DNA from: CAKAHY01 sp963522175
GTDB lineage: Bacteria; Bacillota; Clostridia; Lachnospirales; Lachnospiraceae
Length of the DNA: 13,131 nt
Direction: 5' to 3'
Assembly (NCBI GenBank): GCA_963522175.1
Contig: CAUQXC010000019.1
Span: 1-13,131 of the forward strand
The notes beneath the pieces were generated by a model. The model saw only the letters and a list, made by a program, of their open reading frames with translations. It was not told the origin of the DNA and did no database searches. The translations under genes and the position numbers were made by a program. Shown in pieces: positions 6,501 through 13,131 of this stretch; positions within the stretch are counted from its first letter, which is position 1, and each line of letters begins with the position of its first letter.

Positions 6501-9500
6501 CTGCAAGGCAAGGTAATCATCAAATACCGATTGTAGCCTTTACTGATAATGAGGATTTATTAAGACAAGTAAGTCTTGAAAGACCTGACTTTATCATAGG
6601 TGATGAAGTGAAATATAAGGGAAAAGACTATACCATCACAAGATTTGATGATATGGGAAATAACCTAAAGACAGTAACGATTAAGGATAATACCGAATAT
6701 CTTGGAGGCATGATTACAGGCTCCGATGTTATTCCTTATCGTAAGGAAAGTGAGATTGGTAAAATCTTTGAAAATTTGACTTATGCGAAACCTGAAAAGA
6801 CTTTTGAGGAAGCAGAGATAAAGAAAAATCAGGCTCACAATTTCAAGATTACAGAAGAAACGCTTCCTTCAAAGTTATTTCCAAGTGAGAGGTTAAACAA
6901 TAACCTTGAAGCAATCTCTATGCTCAACAGGGTGGAAAGTGGAGAACGAGAGCTTGATATTACAGCTCAGGAAGTTTTAGCGAAATATGTTGGTTGGGGT
7001 GGACTTGCTGATGTCTTTGATGAAAGTAAGGATGGACAGTGGAAAGAGGCAAGAGCCTTCTTAAAGGAAAATCTATCGTCATCAGAATATGAAGCTGCAA
7101 GAGAATCAACCTTAACGAGCTTTTACACACCGAAAACCGTTATAGATGGCGTATATAAGACGCTTTCAGGTATGGGATTTAAACAGGGAAATATCCTTGA
7201 ACCGTCAATGGGTATCGGGAACTTTATCGGTAATTTACCTGATGAAATGAATCAGTCAAAGTTTTATGGAGTAGAGCTTGATTCGGTAAGCGGTCGTATT
7301 GGAAAGCTGCTATACCCTGAAAGTGATATACAGGTAAAGGGACTTGAAGAAACGGGATTTTCCAATAACTTCTTCGATGTAGCAATCGGAAATGTTCCAT
7401 TTGGAGAGTATAAGGTAAATGACAGGGAATACAATCGTAATAACTTTCTTATCCACGATTATTTCTTTGCCAAGTCCATTGATAAGGTAAGAAACGGCGG
7501 TGTTATCGCCTTTATTACATCTTCAGGAACAATGGATAAAAAAGACGAAAGTGTAAGAAGATATCTTGCAGCAAGAACCGAATTTATAGGAGCAATCAGA
7601 CTTCCAAACGATACCTTTAAGGGTGTTGCCGGCACAGAAGTAACTTCGGATATTATCTTCTTAAAGAAAAGAGATAGTGTATTAGAGCGAGATGAAGATT
7701 GGATACACCTTGCGGAAGATGAAAATGGACTTTCATATAACAAATACTTTGTCGATCATCCTGAGCAGGTGCTTGGTTCTATGCGTGAAGTTAGCGGAAG
7801 GTTTGGGAAAACACTCACTTGTGAGCCGATAGCTTATTTAGGTACAGAGATAAACATGGCTTCATTAAAGGAGCGTATCGAGATTGCAGGAGAAAGAATT
7901 TCAAAAGAAGCCAAGTATGAAGAAATAGAGCTACTTGATGATGAAATAACTTCTATCCCTGCAACCGATGATGTAAAGAACTTCTCTTATACCTTGATTG
8001 ACGATGAAGTCTATTACAGAGAAAACTCACTTTTTATCAAAAAGGAAGTATCAGACAAGAATAAAGAAAAAATCAAGGATTACCTTGAGCTGAATGCTGC
8101 CTTAAAAGATGTGATTTACAAGCAGAAAGAAGATTTTAACGAAGAAGAAATCAAGGCTTCACAGGAAAAACTAAATGAAGTATATGACAACTTTTCTAAA
8201 AAGCATGGCTTTGTCAATAACCTAAGCAATACCAGAGCCTTAAAAGAGGATAGCAACTTCCCGCTTGTTTCCTCCATAGAAATCCTTGATGAAGAAGAAA
8301 ATTTCAAGGCAAAGGGAGATATTTTCTCCAAAAGAACCATTACAAAAGCCAAAATCATAGACCATGTGGATACCTCTTTAGAAGCTCTTGTTTTATCGGT
8401 ATCTGAAAAAGGATATGTGGACTTTGACTATATGGGAAGTCTTACCGGAAAAGACAGACCAACTTTAATTGAGGAGCTTCGAGGGGAAATCTATCTAAAC
8501 ATCAGAGAAGAACAAAACTTTTACAGACCACTTTCCTTTAACTTAGAAGATGGCGATTTACCTTTTGCCTGTGCTAATGGCAGTAATTCATATAAATATG
8601 GCTATGTAACAAAAGATGAATATTTGAGTGGAAATATCAGGGATAAGATTGTCATAGTAGACAGCTACTTATCAAAGCTAAGACAAACGGAAAGAGAACT
8701 TCCTCATCTTGGCTATGAAGAAAATGGCAAAGAAAAAGAGCTGATAAGCTATGAAATGAACCGTTTGGAATATCAAAAAACAGAGCTTACAAAAGTTCTT
8801 CCAAAGGAATTGGAAGCAAGTGAAATCAATGTGCGTCTTGGTGCAACTTGGATACCTATTAAAGATATTGAGAAATTTATTTTTGAAACGCTAAAAACTC
8901 CGGGATATGCCAAATGGGATATTAAGGTAAAATTTTCCAACCTTACAAGCGAATGGAATGTAGAAGGAAAAAGCAAGGACAGAGGAAATGACCTTGCAGA
9001 AATGACCTTTGGTACAAATAGAGTTAATGCCTATAAGCTGATTGAAGATGCCTTAAACCTAAAAGAAACAAAGGTATTTGACCAGATTGTAAATCCGGAT
9101 GGCTCTAAAACTTCTGTCTTAAATAAAAAAGAAACCATGCTTGCAGGACAAAAGCAGGAGTTATTAAAAGAAGAATTTAAGAACTGGATATTTAACGATC
9201 AGGAAAGAAGAAACCGTCTTGTAAAACTGTATAATGAGCGTTTTAACTCAATCCGCAACAGAGAATATGACGGAAGCAATCTCTCTTTTGAGGGAATGAA
9301 TACAGAGATTGACTTAAGACCTCATCAAAGAAATGCCATAGCAAGAAGCCTTTATGGAGGAAATACCTTGCTTGCCCATGTAGTAGGAAGTGGAAAGACC
9401 TTTGAAATGGTAGCTTCCGCAATGGAGAGTAAAAGGCTTGGAATGTGCAGTAAGTCCTTGTTTGTTGTACCAAATCATTTAACAGGGCAAATCGGGCGTG

Positions 9501-12337
9501 AGTTTATGCAGCTATATCCATCGGCTAACATTATGGTGGCTGATAAGAAAGATTTTGAGCCGAAAAACAGAAAGAGATTTATTGGTAAGATTGCCACAGG
9601 GGAATATGATGCGGTTGTTATCGGACATACGCAGTTTGAAAAAATCCCGATGAGTAAGGAATATCAGGAAAAGCATATTCAAGATCAGATTGATGAAATC
9701 GTAAACTATGTAGAAGAATACAAGCATGATAGAAATCAGAACTTTACCGTAAAACAGCTTGAAAAGACAAAGAAAAAACTGGAAACAAGGCTTGAAAAAT
9801 TAAATGATGATTTTAAGAAAGACGATGTGATTACCTTTGAGGAGCTGGGAGTTGATAAGCTCTTTGTTGACGAAGCACATGGCTTTAAAAACCTTTATCT
9901 CTATACCAAAATGAGAAATGTTGCAGGTATAGGGCAGTCAGAAGCCTTTAAGTCCTCCGATATGTTTATGAAATGCAGATATATGGACGAAATGACAGGC
10001 GGCAAAGGCGTGGTCTTTGCCACAGGAACGCCTGTAAGTAACTCAATGACCGAGCTTTATACCATGCAGCGTTATCTTCAGTATGAGAGCTTAAAGAAAA
10101 ATAATCTGGAGCATTTTGACTCTTGGGCTTCCACTTTTGGAGAAACACAATCCTCCTTTGAATTATCGCCTGAAGGTACAGGATATAGGGTGAAAACGAG
10201 ATTTTCAAAGTTCTATAACTTGCCTGAGCTTATGTCTATGTTTAAGGAAGTTGCTGATATTCAGACGGCAGATATGCTTAATCTTCCTACACCTGAAGCT
10301 AACTACGAGGTTATTAAGACAGAGCCAAGTGAGGAACAAAAGGAAATTCTAAAGAGCCTCTCTGAAAGAGCAGATGATGTCAGAAATAGGGTTGTAGAGC
10401 CAGATGTTGATAATATGCTTAAGATTACCAACGATGGTAAGAAACTTGCCTTAGATCAGCGTTTAATCAATCCACTTCTTCCTGATAATCCTGATAGCAA
10501 GGTCAATGTATGCGTGAAAAATGTATTTGCTATTTGGGATAAGACAAAAGAAAACAGGTCAACACAGCTACTTTTTTCCGATATGTCTACTCCAAAAGGA
10601 GATGGAGAATTTAACATCTATGATGATATTAGAGAAAAGCTCGTATCTATGGGAATACCGAAAGAAGAAATCGCCTTTATCCATGAAGCGAATTCCGATA
10701 AGCAAAAAGATGAACTCTTTGCAAAGGTAAGAAAAGGCGAAGTTCGTATCTTAATGGGTTCGACACAGAAGATGGGTGCTGGTACAAATGTGCAAAATAA
10801 ACTAATTGCAATGCATGATTTAGACGTACCATGGAGACCTGCTGACTTAGAGCAAAGAGCAGGGAGAATTGTAAGACAGGGAAACGAAAATGAGAAAGTA
10901 AATATCTATCGTTATGTTACAGAGAATACATTTGACAGCTACTTATGGCAGACGATAGAGAATAAGCAGAAATTCATTTCTCAGATTATGACTTCAAAGA
11001 CTCCTGTTCGTGTTGCGGAAGATGTGGACGAAAGCTCTCTTAACTATGCAGAGATTAAAGCTCTTGCAACGGGTGATCCAAAGATTAAAGAGAAGATGGA
11101 TTTGGACAACGAGGTTACAAAACTTAAAATGCTTGAAGCAAACTATAAGTCTAACCGTTACAGATTAGAGGATAAAGTGGCGAAAAACTATCCTGAAGAA
11201 ATCGCAAGAACGGAAAAGCTCATAGAAGCTGTTAAGAAAGATATAGCAAGTGTAGAACCTAAAGCGGAAGGTGAGGAAAAGTTTACTTCTATTACTATTG
11301 CAGGAGAAAAGATTACCGATAAGAAATTAGCCGGAGAAAGACTGCTTGAAGCAATTTCAAAGGTTAAAATCAATGAAAGCAAGGTTATAGGAAGGTATAG
11401 AAATATGGATTTAGAGGTAAGCTATAACTTCTTTACCAATGAGCATAACTTTAGCTTAAACGGTGCTGCAAAGCATTCAGGAGAGCTTGGAACAAGTGTG
11501 GACGGTAACATTACAAGACTTGATAACGCTCTTGAGAAAATGCCTGAGAAATTAAATAGGCTTGAAGAAAAACTTATCAGCACAAAGGAACAACTTGAAA
11601 ATGCCAAAGAAGAACTCAAAAAGCCTTTTGAAAAAGCTGATGAGCTGAAAACTAAGGTATTAAGACTTGCAGAACTGAATAAGCTCCTTGATATGGGAGA
11701 AGTGGAAGAAAAGAGAAATGACAATCCACTTGTAGAAGATGTAAAAAGGGCAATCATTGACTTCTGTAACAGAGAGTACGAAGAAAATCACAGCTATGAT
11801 GAATTTAATACCTTGTATCCTGACTTAAAGCATATCGGGATCGCCTATACCAATACACCAGATGAAAGGCATGGGATTCAGTATGAACTGAACTTAGAGG
11901 AGAAAACTTGGACACAGTACATTGATGATACTCCTATCAAAACAGAGAGCTTTGATTACGAGAGTAAAGGAGAAAATGAAGCTCTAAGGAATATGAAAAA
12001 TGAAATGGAAATGTCCTCTTTTAGTGATTTAGTCTATGTTGATTCTGAAGATTTAAAAGCAGCAACAGGGCTTGAAATTGATGATGAAGGCAACTTCTAT
12101 GATCCGCTTTCCAAAGACCTCGATAATGACGGTATTCCTGACAGATATGACAATGACTTTAAGGACAGTGATTATTTTGAGTCAACTTATGATGTGGAGG
12201 ACAATCTTCATAGCAAAGAAGAAACCGCACAAAAATCTGAGGATAAGCCATCTATTTTAGGACAGATAAGAGCTTATCAAAATGAAAGCAAAACTGAAGA
12301 AAAGCAAAAAACAAAAGAACAGGAATTTTTAAGATAA
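3581..12337 (+). CDS. Giant ICE methylase-helicase (N6-adenine MTase-like + DEAH/SNF2-type helicase), 2918 aa
   Basis: This multidomain DNA-processing protein is typical of Tn1549/Tn5252-like ICEs. In order: a conserved N-terminal region (1-260, including DYWREHFNRTVMRGQKGIPI); a low-complexity R/D/E/S/G linker (about 260-415); two copies of a small domain (433-527 and 655-748); a DUF2958-like domain (about 766-867: NWTWYMTEYD at 812, then FGLVLGIEPEWGYF); and a beta-rich stretch (about 935-1068). The methylase-like domain has FYTP (1181-1184), SAM-binding ILEPSMGIGNF (1205-1215) and NVPF (1271-1274) in the NPPY/F position. The helicase has GSGKT (1936-1940), DEAH (2097-2100), TGTP (2148-2151) and QRAGRIVRQG (2425-2434). 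A coiled coil (about 2654-2704) and an Asp-rich DLDNDGIPDRYDNDFKDSDY (2846-2865) follow. The tail KPSILGQIRAYQ (2889-2900) recurs in the next gene. ATG 3581 follows AAGGAGGT (3569-3576). No frameshift is seen. Methylase activity is uncertain because of NVPF; the helicase motifs are intact. It may aid transfer or replication, or protect the element from restriction. Confidence 0.93.
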   Translation: MRINDFHNILELIKQDVLQSEAEYLKLLKVVGNNQKYDFRSQLSIYDKNPEATACAKFDYWREHFNRTVMRGQKGIPILEDYGTYKKVDYIFDISQTVSKNRDVNEVNLWRFDKEAHRDVLKEMIKAEGYEESESTLENIFSLSRLYGDEKIDSLMNELRISDEDRISFTKFARDSVSYAVASRFKLDYPMDKELLKENFAMLDSISLMSLGETVSDISGTVIDATIQKSKELELQKEVLRGKEAGYNKIKEKLEEVEENVLRRDDQERISENERIFRNGEYGRDNRENQREYTESVGGRDGLYEGISESDIRSDETGLSFKQRGAEQLRDVSGSIQGEETDRASDGYAETSNRIYESREAETDGSLGDRGREPSAVQSDDFSPQRDDNQGNSGNLKENTDKEIREADKASFSLPENRSGQIKLTIPLTQNDIDSILVNGGNHEGERLPIIAEFSKGKTVEELGEYLKDTFRGGNGLFLNGAEVSSWYSDKGIHLAYGTSAREDMTQILSWSDAVRRINELLENGEFATNVELLEAHDYERDRVSESLWYLYHDLSEEGKAQGYFDFMERGGEFPKETRQLSEALKNPDYLKNVISEYSRFLAGYKENRDVLRFHYHKVDSLYQKLQELELTRKEYTSNLIEPPKVQGFITEDEVLATISRGSGFDRGKERIIKFFKENHTLQEKANFLKDEYGIGGGSHAVSGAKGSDEWHDAKGLKLQKNHCNDVFLTWSNVAKHIDELLSKNIYLEENKIESKTAIEEQKEPSYYSKGDPYNLMTDEMLEKVPELYAQEDVALADKQVHAAYIIPFRSNWTWYMTEYDRESKDAFGLVLGIEPEWGYFNLEELKELNAQRLILEDFPKTFRELRDSELKKQMDEQELHNVFNGELSFEENIADLEAPEEVEESIQAEPFQATLLDYLKEKEEVELNEKEDRSSDEFAVKEDDTVYFNHEEYKVREISKNPITGRNDLWLDPARQGNHQIPIVAFTDNEDLLRQVSLERPDFIIGDEVKYKGKDYTITRFDDMGNNLKTVTIKDNTEYLGGMITGSDVIPYRKESEIGKIFENLTYAKPEKTFEEAEIKKNQAHNFKITEETLPSKLFPSERLNNNLEAISMLNRVESGERELDITAQEVLAKYVGWGGLADVFDESKDGQWKEARAFLKENLSSSEYEAARESTLTSFYTPKTVIDGVYKTLSGMGFKQGNILEPSMGIGNFIGNLPDEMNQSKFYGVELDSVSGRIGKLLYPESDIQVKGLEETGFSNNFFDVAIGNVPFGEYKVNDREYNRNNFLIHDYFFAKSIDKVRNGGVIAFITSSGTMDKKDESVRRYLAARTEFIGAIRLPNDTFKGVAGTEVTSDIIFLKKRDSVLERDEDWIHLAEDENGLSYNKYFVDHPEQVLGSMREVSGRFGKTLTCEPIAYLGTEINMASLKERIEIAGERISKEAKYEEIELLDDEITSIPATDDVKNFSYTLIDDEVYYRENSLFIKKEVSDKNKEKIKDYLELNAALKDVIYKQKEDFNEEEIKASQEKLNEVYDNFSKKHGFVNNLSNTRALKEDSNFPLVSSIEILDEEENFKAKGDIFSKRTITKAKIIDHVDTSLEALVLSVSEKGYVDFDYMGSLTGKDRPTLIEELRGEIYLNIREEQNFYRPLSFNLEDGDLPFACANGSNSYKYGYVTKDEYLSGNIRDKIVIVDSYLSKLRQTERELPHLGYEENGKEKELISYEMNRLEYQKTELTKVLPKELEASEINVRLGATWIPIKDIEKFIFETLKTPGYAKWDIKVKFSNLTSEWNVEGKSKDRGNDLAEMTFGTNRVNAYKLIEDALNLKETKVFDQIVNPDGSKTSVLNKKETMLAGQKQELLKEEFKNWIFNDQERRNRLVKLYNERFNSIRNREYDGSNLSFEGMNTEIDLRPHQRNAIARSLYGGNTLLAHVVGSGKTFEMVASAMESKRLGMCSKSLFVVPNHLTGQIGREFMQLYPSANIMVADKKDFEPKNRKRFIGKIATGEYDAVVIGHTQFEKIPMSKEYQEKHIQDQIDEIVNYVEEYKHDRNQNFTVKQLEKTKKKLETRLEKLNDDFKKDDVITFEELGVDKLFVDEAHGFKNLYLYTKMRNVAGIGQSEAFKSSDMFMKCRYMDEMTGGKGVVFATGTPVSNSMTELYTMQRYLQYESLKKNNLEHFDSWASTFGETQSSFELSPEGTGYRVKTRFSKFYNLPELMSMFKEVADIQTADMLNLPTPEANYEVIKTEPSEEQKEILKSLSERADDVRNRVVEPDVDNMLKITNDGKKLALDQRLINPLLPDNPDSKVNVCVKNVFAIWDKTKENRSTQLLFSDMSTPKGDGEFNIYDDIREKLVSMGIPKEEIAFIHEANSDKQKDELFAKVRKGEVRILMGSTQKMGAGTNVQNKLIAMHDLDVPWRPADLEQRAGRIVRQGNENEKVNIYRYVTENTFDSYLWQTIENKQKFISQIMTSKTPVRVAEDVDESSLNYAEIKALATGDPKIKEKMDLDNEVTKLKMLEANYKSNRYRLEDKVAKNYPEEIARTEKLIEAVKKDIASVEPKAEGEEKFTSITIAGEKITDKKLAGERLLEAISKVKINESKVIGRYRNMDLEVSYNFFTNEHNFSLNGAAKHSGELGTSVDGNITRLDNALEKMPEKLNRLEEKLISTKEQLENAKEELKKPFEKADELKTKVLRLAELNKLLDMGEVEEKRNDNPLVEDVKRAIIDFCNREYEENHSYDEFNTLYPDLKHIGIAYTNTPDERHGIQYELNLEEKTWTQYIDDTPIKTESFDYESKGENEALRNMKNEMEMSSFSDLVYVDSEDLKAATGLEIDDEGNFYDPLSKDLDNDGIPDRYDNDFKDSDYFESTYDVEDNLHSKEETAQKSEDKPSILGQIRAYQNESKTEEKQKTKEQEFLR
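4342..4350 (+). promoter_or_regulatory. Strong internal ribosome binding site AGAGGAGGT inside the giant gene
   Basis: AGAGGAGGT contains a perfect AGGAGG (4344-4349) placed 9 nt before ATG 4359, which is out of frame with the surrounding giant gene. Its quality equals that of the topB and giant-gene sites. This is the main evidence that the nested frame is translated. Confidence 0.7.
4359..4769 (+). CDS. Nested overlapping gene, 136 aa, possibly TnpV-like, in the +1 frame of the giant gene
   Basis: This complete frame lies wholly inside the giant gene, where the giant protein is only a low-complexity linker. The product begins MYFDEMIRKELVKTSEFSE and looks like a globular, mostly helical soluble protein with hydrophobic spacing, several W/Y/F residues and no membrane segment. 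Residues 80-97 (KKLIGHLMDTQKQAIEFM) and the end (KEMTIKEIVEI) recall the TnpV family found in conjugative transposons (GKL..HL, an A-rich helix, EIV near the C-terminus). That match is from memory and moderate. Codons are unusually rich in G endings (GAG, CTG, CCG, ATG), unlike the A/T endings nearby, and bases 4441-4740 count to 44% GC, above two neighbouring 60-base lines (about 28-33%). Translation would start at ATG 4359 behind AGAGGAGGT. An alternative is an accidental open frame; the ribosome binding site and protein-like composition argue against it. Function is unknown. Confidence 0.6.
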   Translation: MYFDEMIRKELVKTSEFSEMESTDEIIEKIKENTLNQLEEEMDFMREYPNPTYAVMRLDYLSNSEEQSNFEMLVDLYKEKKLIGHLMDTQKQAIEFMRAEKPKLMAAWEIEDESHPQYKAMISALKEMTIKEIVEI

Positions 12338-12358
12338 GGGGAGGGTAACCTCCCTTTT
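12336..12358 (+). terminator. GTAA-loop hairpin between the giant gene and the OB-fold gene (weak terminator or mRNA stabiliser)
   Basis: AAGGGGAGG (12336-12344) pairs with CCTCCCTTT (12349-12357), including one G-T pair, around a GNRA-type GTAA tetraloop. Only four Ts (12355-12358) follow, and most are in the stem, so termination is likely partial. It overlaps the giant gene's stop codon and lies just before the next ribosome binding site. An alternative role is an mRNA processing or stability element that sets the relative output of the two genes. Confidence 0.45.
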
Positions 12359-12379
12359 GCCATGAAAGGAGATAAAAAC

Positions 12380-13039
12380 ATGGATTACAAAACAATGAGA
12401 AATCAAATAGAAGATATGGTAAATGATAACCACAAGGACTTTGTAAAGGCGATTATAAGCCTAGAAAAAGGTATCAACAATGAAAGTGCTTTAGATAAGC
12501 TCTATGACGCTTATATGGACAATGACAGCCTTAATTTGCTGCATGAGGAATTTGACTATATGATTGAGGATTTAAGAGAACAGGGGCAGATAAAAGACCT
12601 GCCTTATGTTCAGGAAGAAAAGGATAACCTTGTAAATATTGTAGGAAATATCGTTGGAGAGGTCGATGTAGTTGAAAGGGAAAATAAAAACGGAGAAGCC
12701 TTTAAGGTAGCGAATTTCTCCGTAGTATCCAAAGACGATGAAGGGAATAAGGTATATCATAATTGTTCGGCATACGGAGAAAAAAGCGATATTCCAAAGG
12801 ACTTTAAGCAGGGAGATTTTGTTAAGCTCTTTGGACAAATCAGAACATCCATTGATGATAACGGCAAGGAGCATAGCAACATCAGGATACTTTCTTCAAA
12901 GCTACTAAAGGCAAAGGAACAAATGAAAGGACAAGAAGAAAAGAAAGAATCTGTACTTGGAGCTATCAAGAAATATCAGGCGGAAGATAAGGAAAAGCCA
13001 AAAGAAAAGAAAGAAGCAAACAAAGAAGCTGAGAGATAA
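12380..13039 (+). CDS. OB-fold single-stranded DNA-binding-like protein, ICE-type, 219 aa
   Basis: Residues about 83-175 form an SSB-like OB-fold: NLVNIVGNIVGEVDVVERE, FKVANFSVVSKDDEG, YHNCSAYGEKSDIP, GDFVKLFGQIRTS. It probably coats single-stranded element DNA made by transfer or by the neighbouring helicase. An N-terminal helical region (1-75), not found in housekeeping SSB, precedes the fold. The charged K/E-rich tail (about 180-219) lacks the acidic DDDIPF-type tip of bacterial SSB and instead carries KESVLGAIKKYQ (189-200), shared with the giant helicase. An upstream in-frame ATG exists at 12362, but AAAGGAG (12365-12371) lies 8 nt before ATG 12380, so the later start is chosen. The gene starts 42 nt after the helicase stop and is probably cotranscribed with it. 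The family call is fairly firm; the DNA-binding role is inferred from fold and context. Confidence 0.8.
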   Translation: MDYKTMRNQIEDMVNDNHKDFVKAIISLEKGINNESALDKLYDAYMDNDSLNLLHEEFDYMIEDLREQGQIKDLPYVQEEKDNLVNIVGNIVGEVDVVERENKNGEAFKVANFSVVSKDDEGNKVYHNCSAYGEKSDIPKDFKQGDFVKLFGQIRTSIDDNGKEHSNIRILSSKLLKAKEQMKGQEEKKESVLGAIKKYQAEDKEKPKEKKEANKEAER

Positions 13040-13044
13040 ATTTA

Positions 13045-13082
13045 CGGTCGGTGTGGTCTTAGGGCTGCACCGACTGTTTTTT
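13045..13082 (+). terminator. Strong rho-independent terminator after the OB-fold gene
   Basis: Bases 13045-13058 pair with 13063-13076 in an uninterrupted 14-position stem (four G-T pairs) with a TTAG loop, followed by six Ts (13077-13082). It starts 5 nt after the stop codon. This stem-loop plus T-run is also the kind of site recognised by class IIC group II introns, and one begins just downstream at 13086. Confidence 0.9.
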
Positions 13083-13085
13083 ATT

Positions 13086-13131
13086 GTATGACGGGCATGC
13101 CATCAGTCTGTGGTGAAAGTCCACGTAGGGC
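13086..13131 (+). mobile_element. Group II intron (IIC-like), 5' end, truncated by the window edge
   Basis: The sequence starting GTATGACGGGCATGCC and continuing through CAGTCTGTGGTGAAAGTCC aligns, from memory, with the 5' end of class IIC introns (O. iheyensis: GUGUGCCCGGCAUGG, CAGUCU, GGGUGAGAGUCC). The usual GUGYG start reads GTATG here, with A at position 3. The location directly after a terminator hairpin and T-run is the canonical IIC target. Only the first 46 nt, part of domain I, are present; the reverse transcriptase and domains V-VI lie beyond the window. Confidence 0.8.

Noticed and set aside
3581..12337. Idea that the giant frame is several genes joined by an assembly error
   Set aside because: The frame is continuous with no stop or shift, and the domain order matches giant helicases known from conjugative transposons. 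Only the linker at about 260-415 looks unusual, and the nested gene explains it.
12362..12379. Upstream ATG start for the OB-fold gene
   Set aside because: The good ribosome binding site AAAGGAG (12365-12371) lies downstream of this ATG and correctly serves ATG 12380. Only the hairpin's 3' arm precedes 12362.

Overview
The window is about 13 kb of AT-rich DNA, all coded on the + strand. It looks like the DNA-processing part of an integrative conjugative element (ICE, conjugative transposon) of a low-GC Bacillota, probably an anaerobic Clostridia-type or streptococcal host. The reasons are strong AGGAGG-type ribosome binding sites, A/T-rich codons, and the order topoisomerase III, very large methylase-helicase, OB-fold single-stranded DNA-binding protein, which is typical of Tn1549/CTn-like and Tn5252-like elements. 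No integrase, relaxase or type IV secretion gene is inside the window, so its ICE nature is inferred from these three genes.

Layout. Positions 1-53 are the 3' end (domains V and VI) of a group II intron that resembles class IIC. A topB-type topoisomerase III follows (78-1784). Next is a compact unit with its own extended -10 promoter (1804-1832), a 59-aa AbrB-family DNA-binding protein (1868-2047), an AlbA_2/Schlafen-type ATPase-like protein with a C-terminal winged helix (2067-3494), and an intrinsic terminator (3521-3554). A single 2918-aa protein (3581-12337) then combines a conserved N-terminal region, a disordered linker, a duplicated small domain, a DUF2958-like domain, an N6-adenine methylase-like domain, an SF2/SNF2 helicase and a C-terminal region with an Asp-rich DxDxDG motif. 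A second, out-of-frame gene of 136 aa (4359-4769) lies wholly inside the linker-coding part and has its own strong ribosome binding site; it looks overprinted and TnpV-like. The OB-fold protein (12380-13039) comes last, followed by an intrinsic terminator (13045-13082). The 5' end of another IIC-type group II intron starts just behind that terminator, at 13086, and runs off the window.

How it may work together. Topoisomerase III, helicase-methylase and the OB-fold protein plausibly act on the element's DNA during excision, replication or transfer (unwinding, decatenation, ssDNA protection). The helicase and the OB-fold protein end in a shared short tail motif at the same distance from the C-terminus, which suggests a common partner or common targeting. 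The AbrB/AlbA_2 unit reads as an independently transcribed regulatory, toxin-antitoxin-like or defence cargo. The most interesting items are the nested gene, the shared tail, the AbrB-AlbA_2 cassette and the two intron ends that bracket the module.
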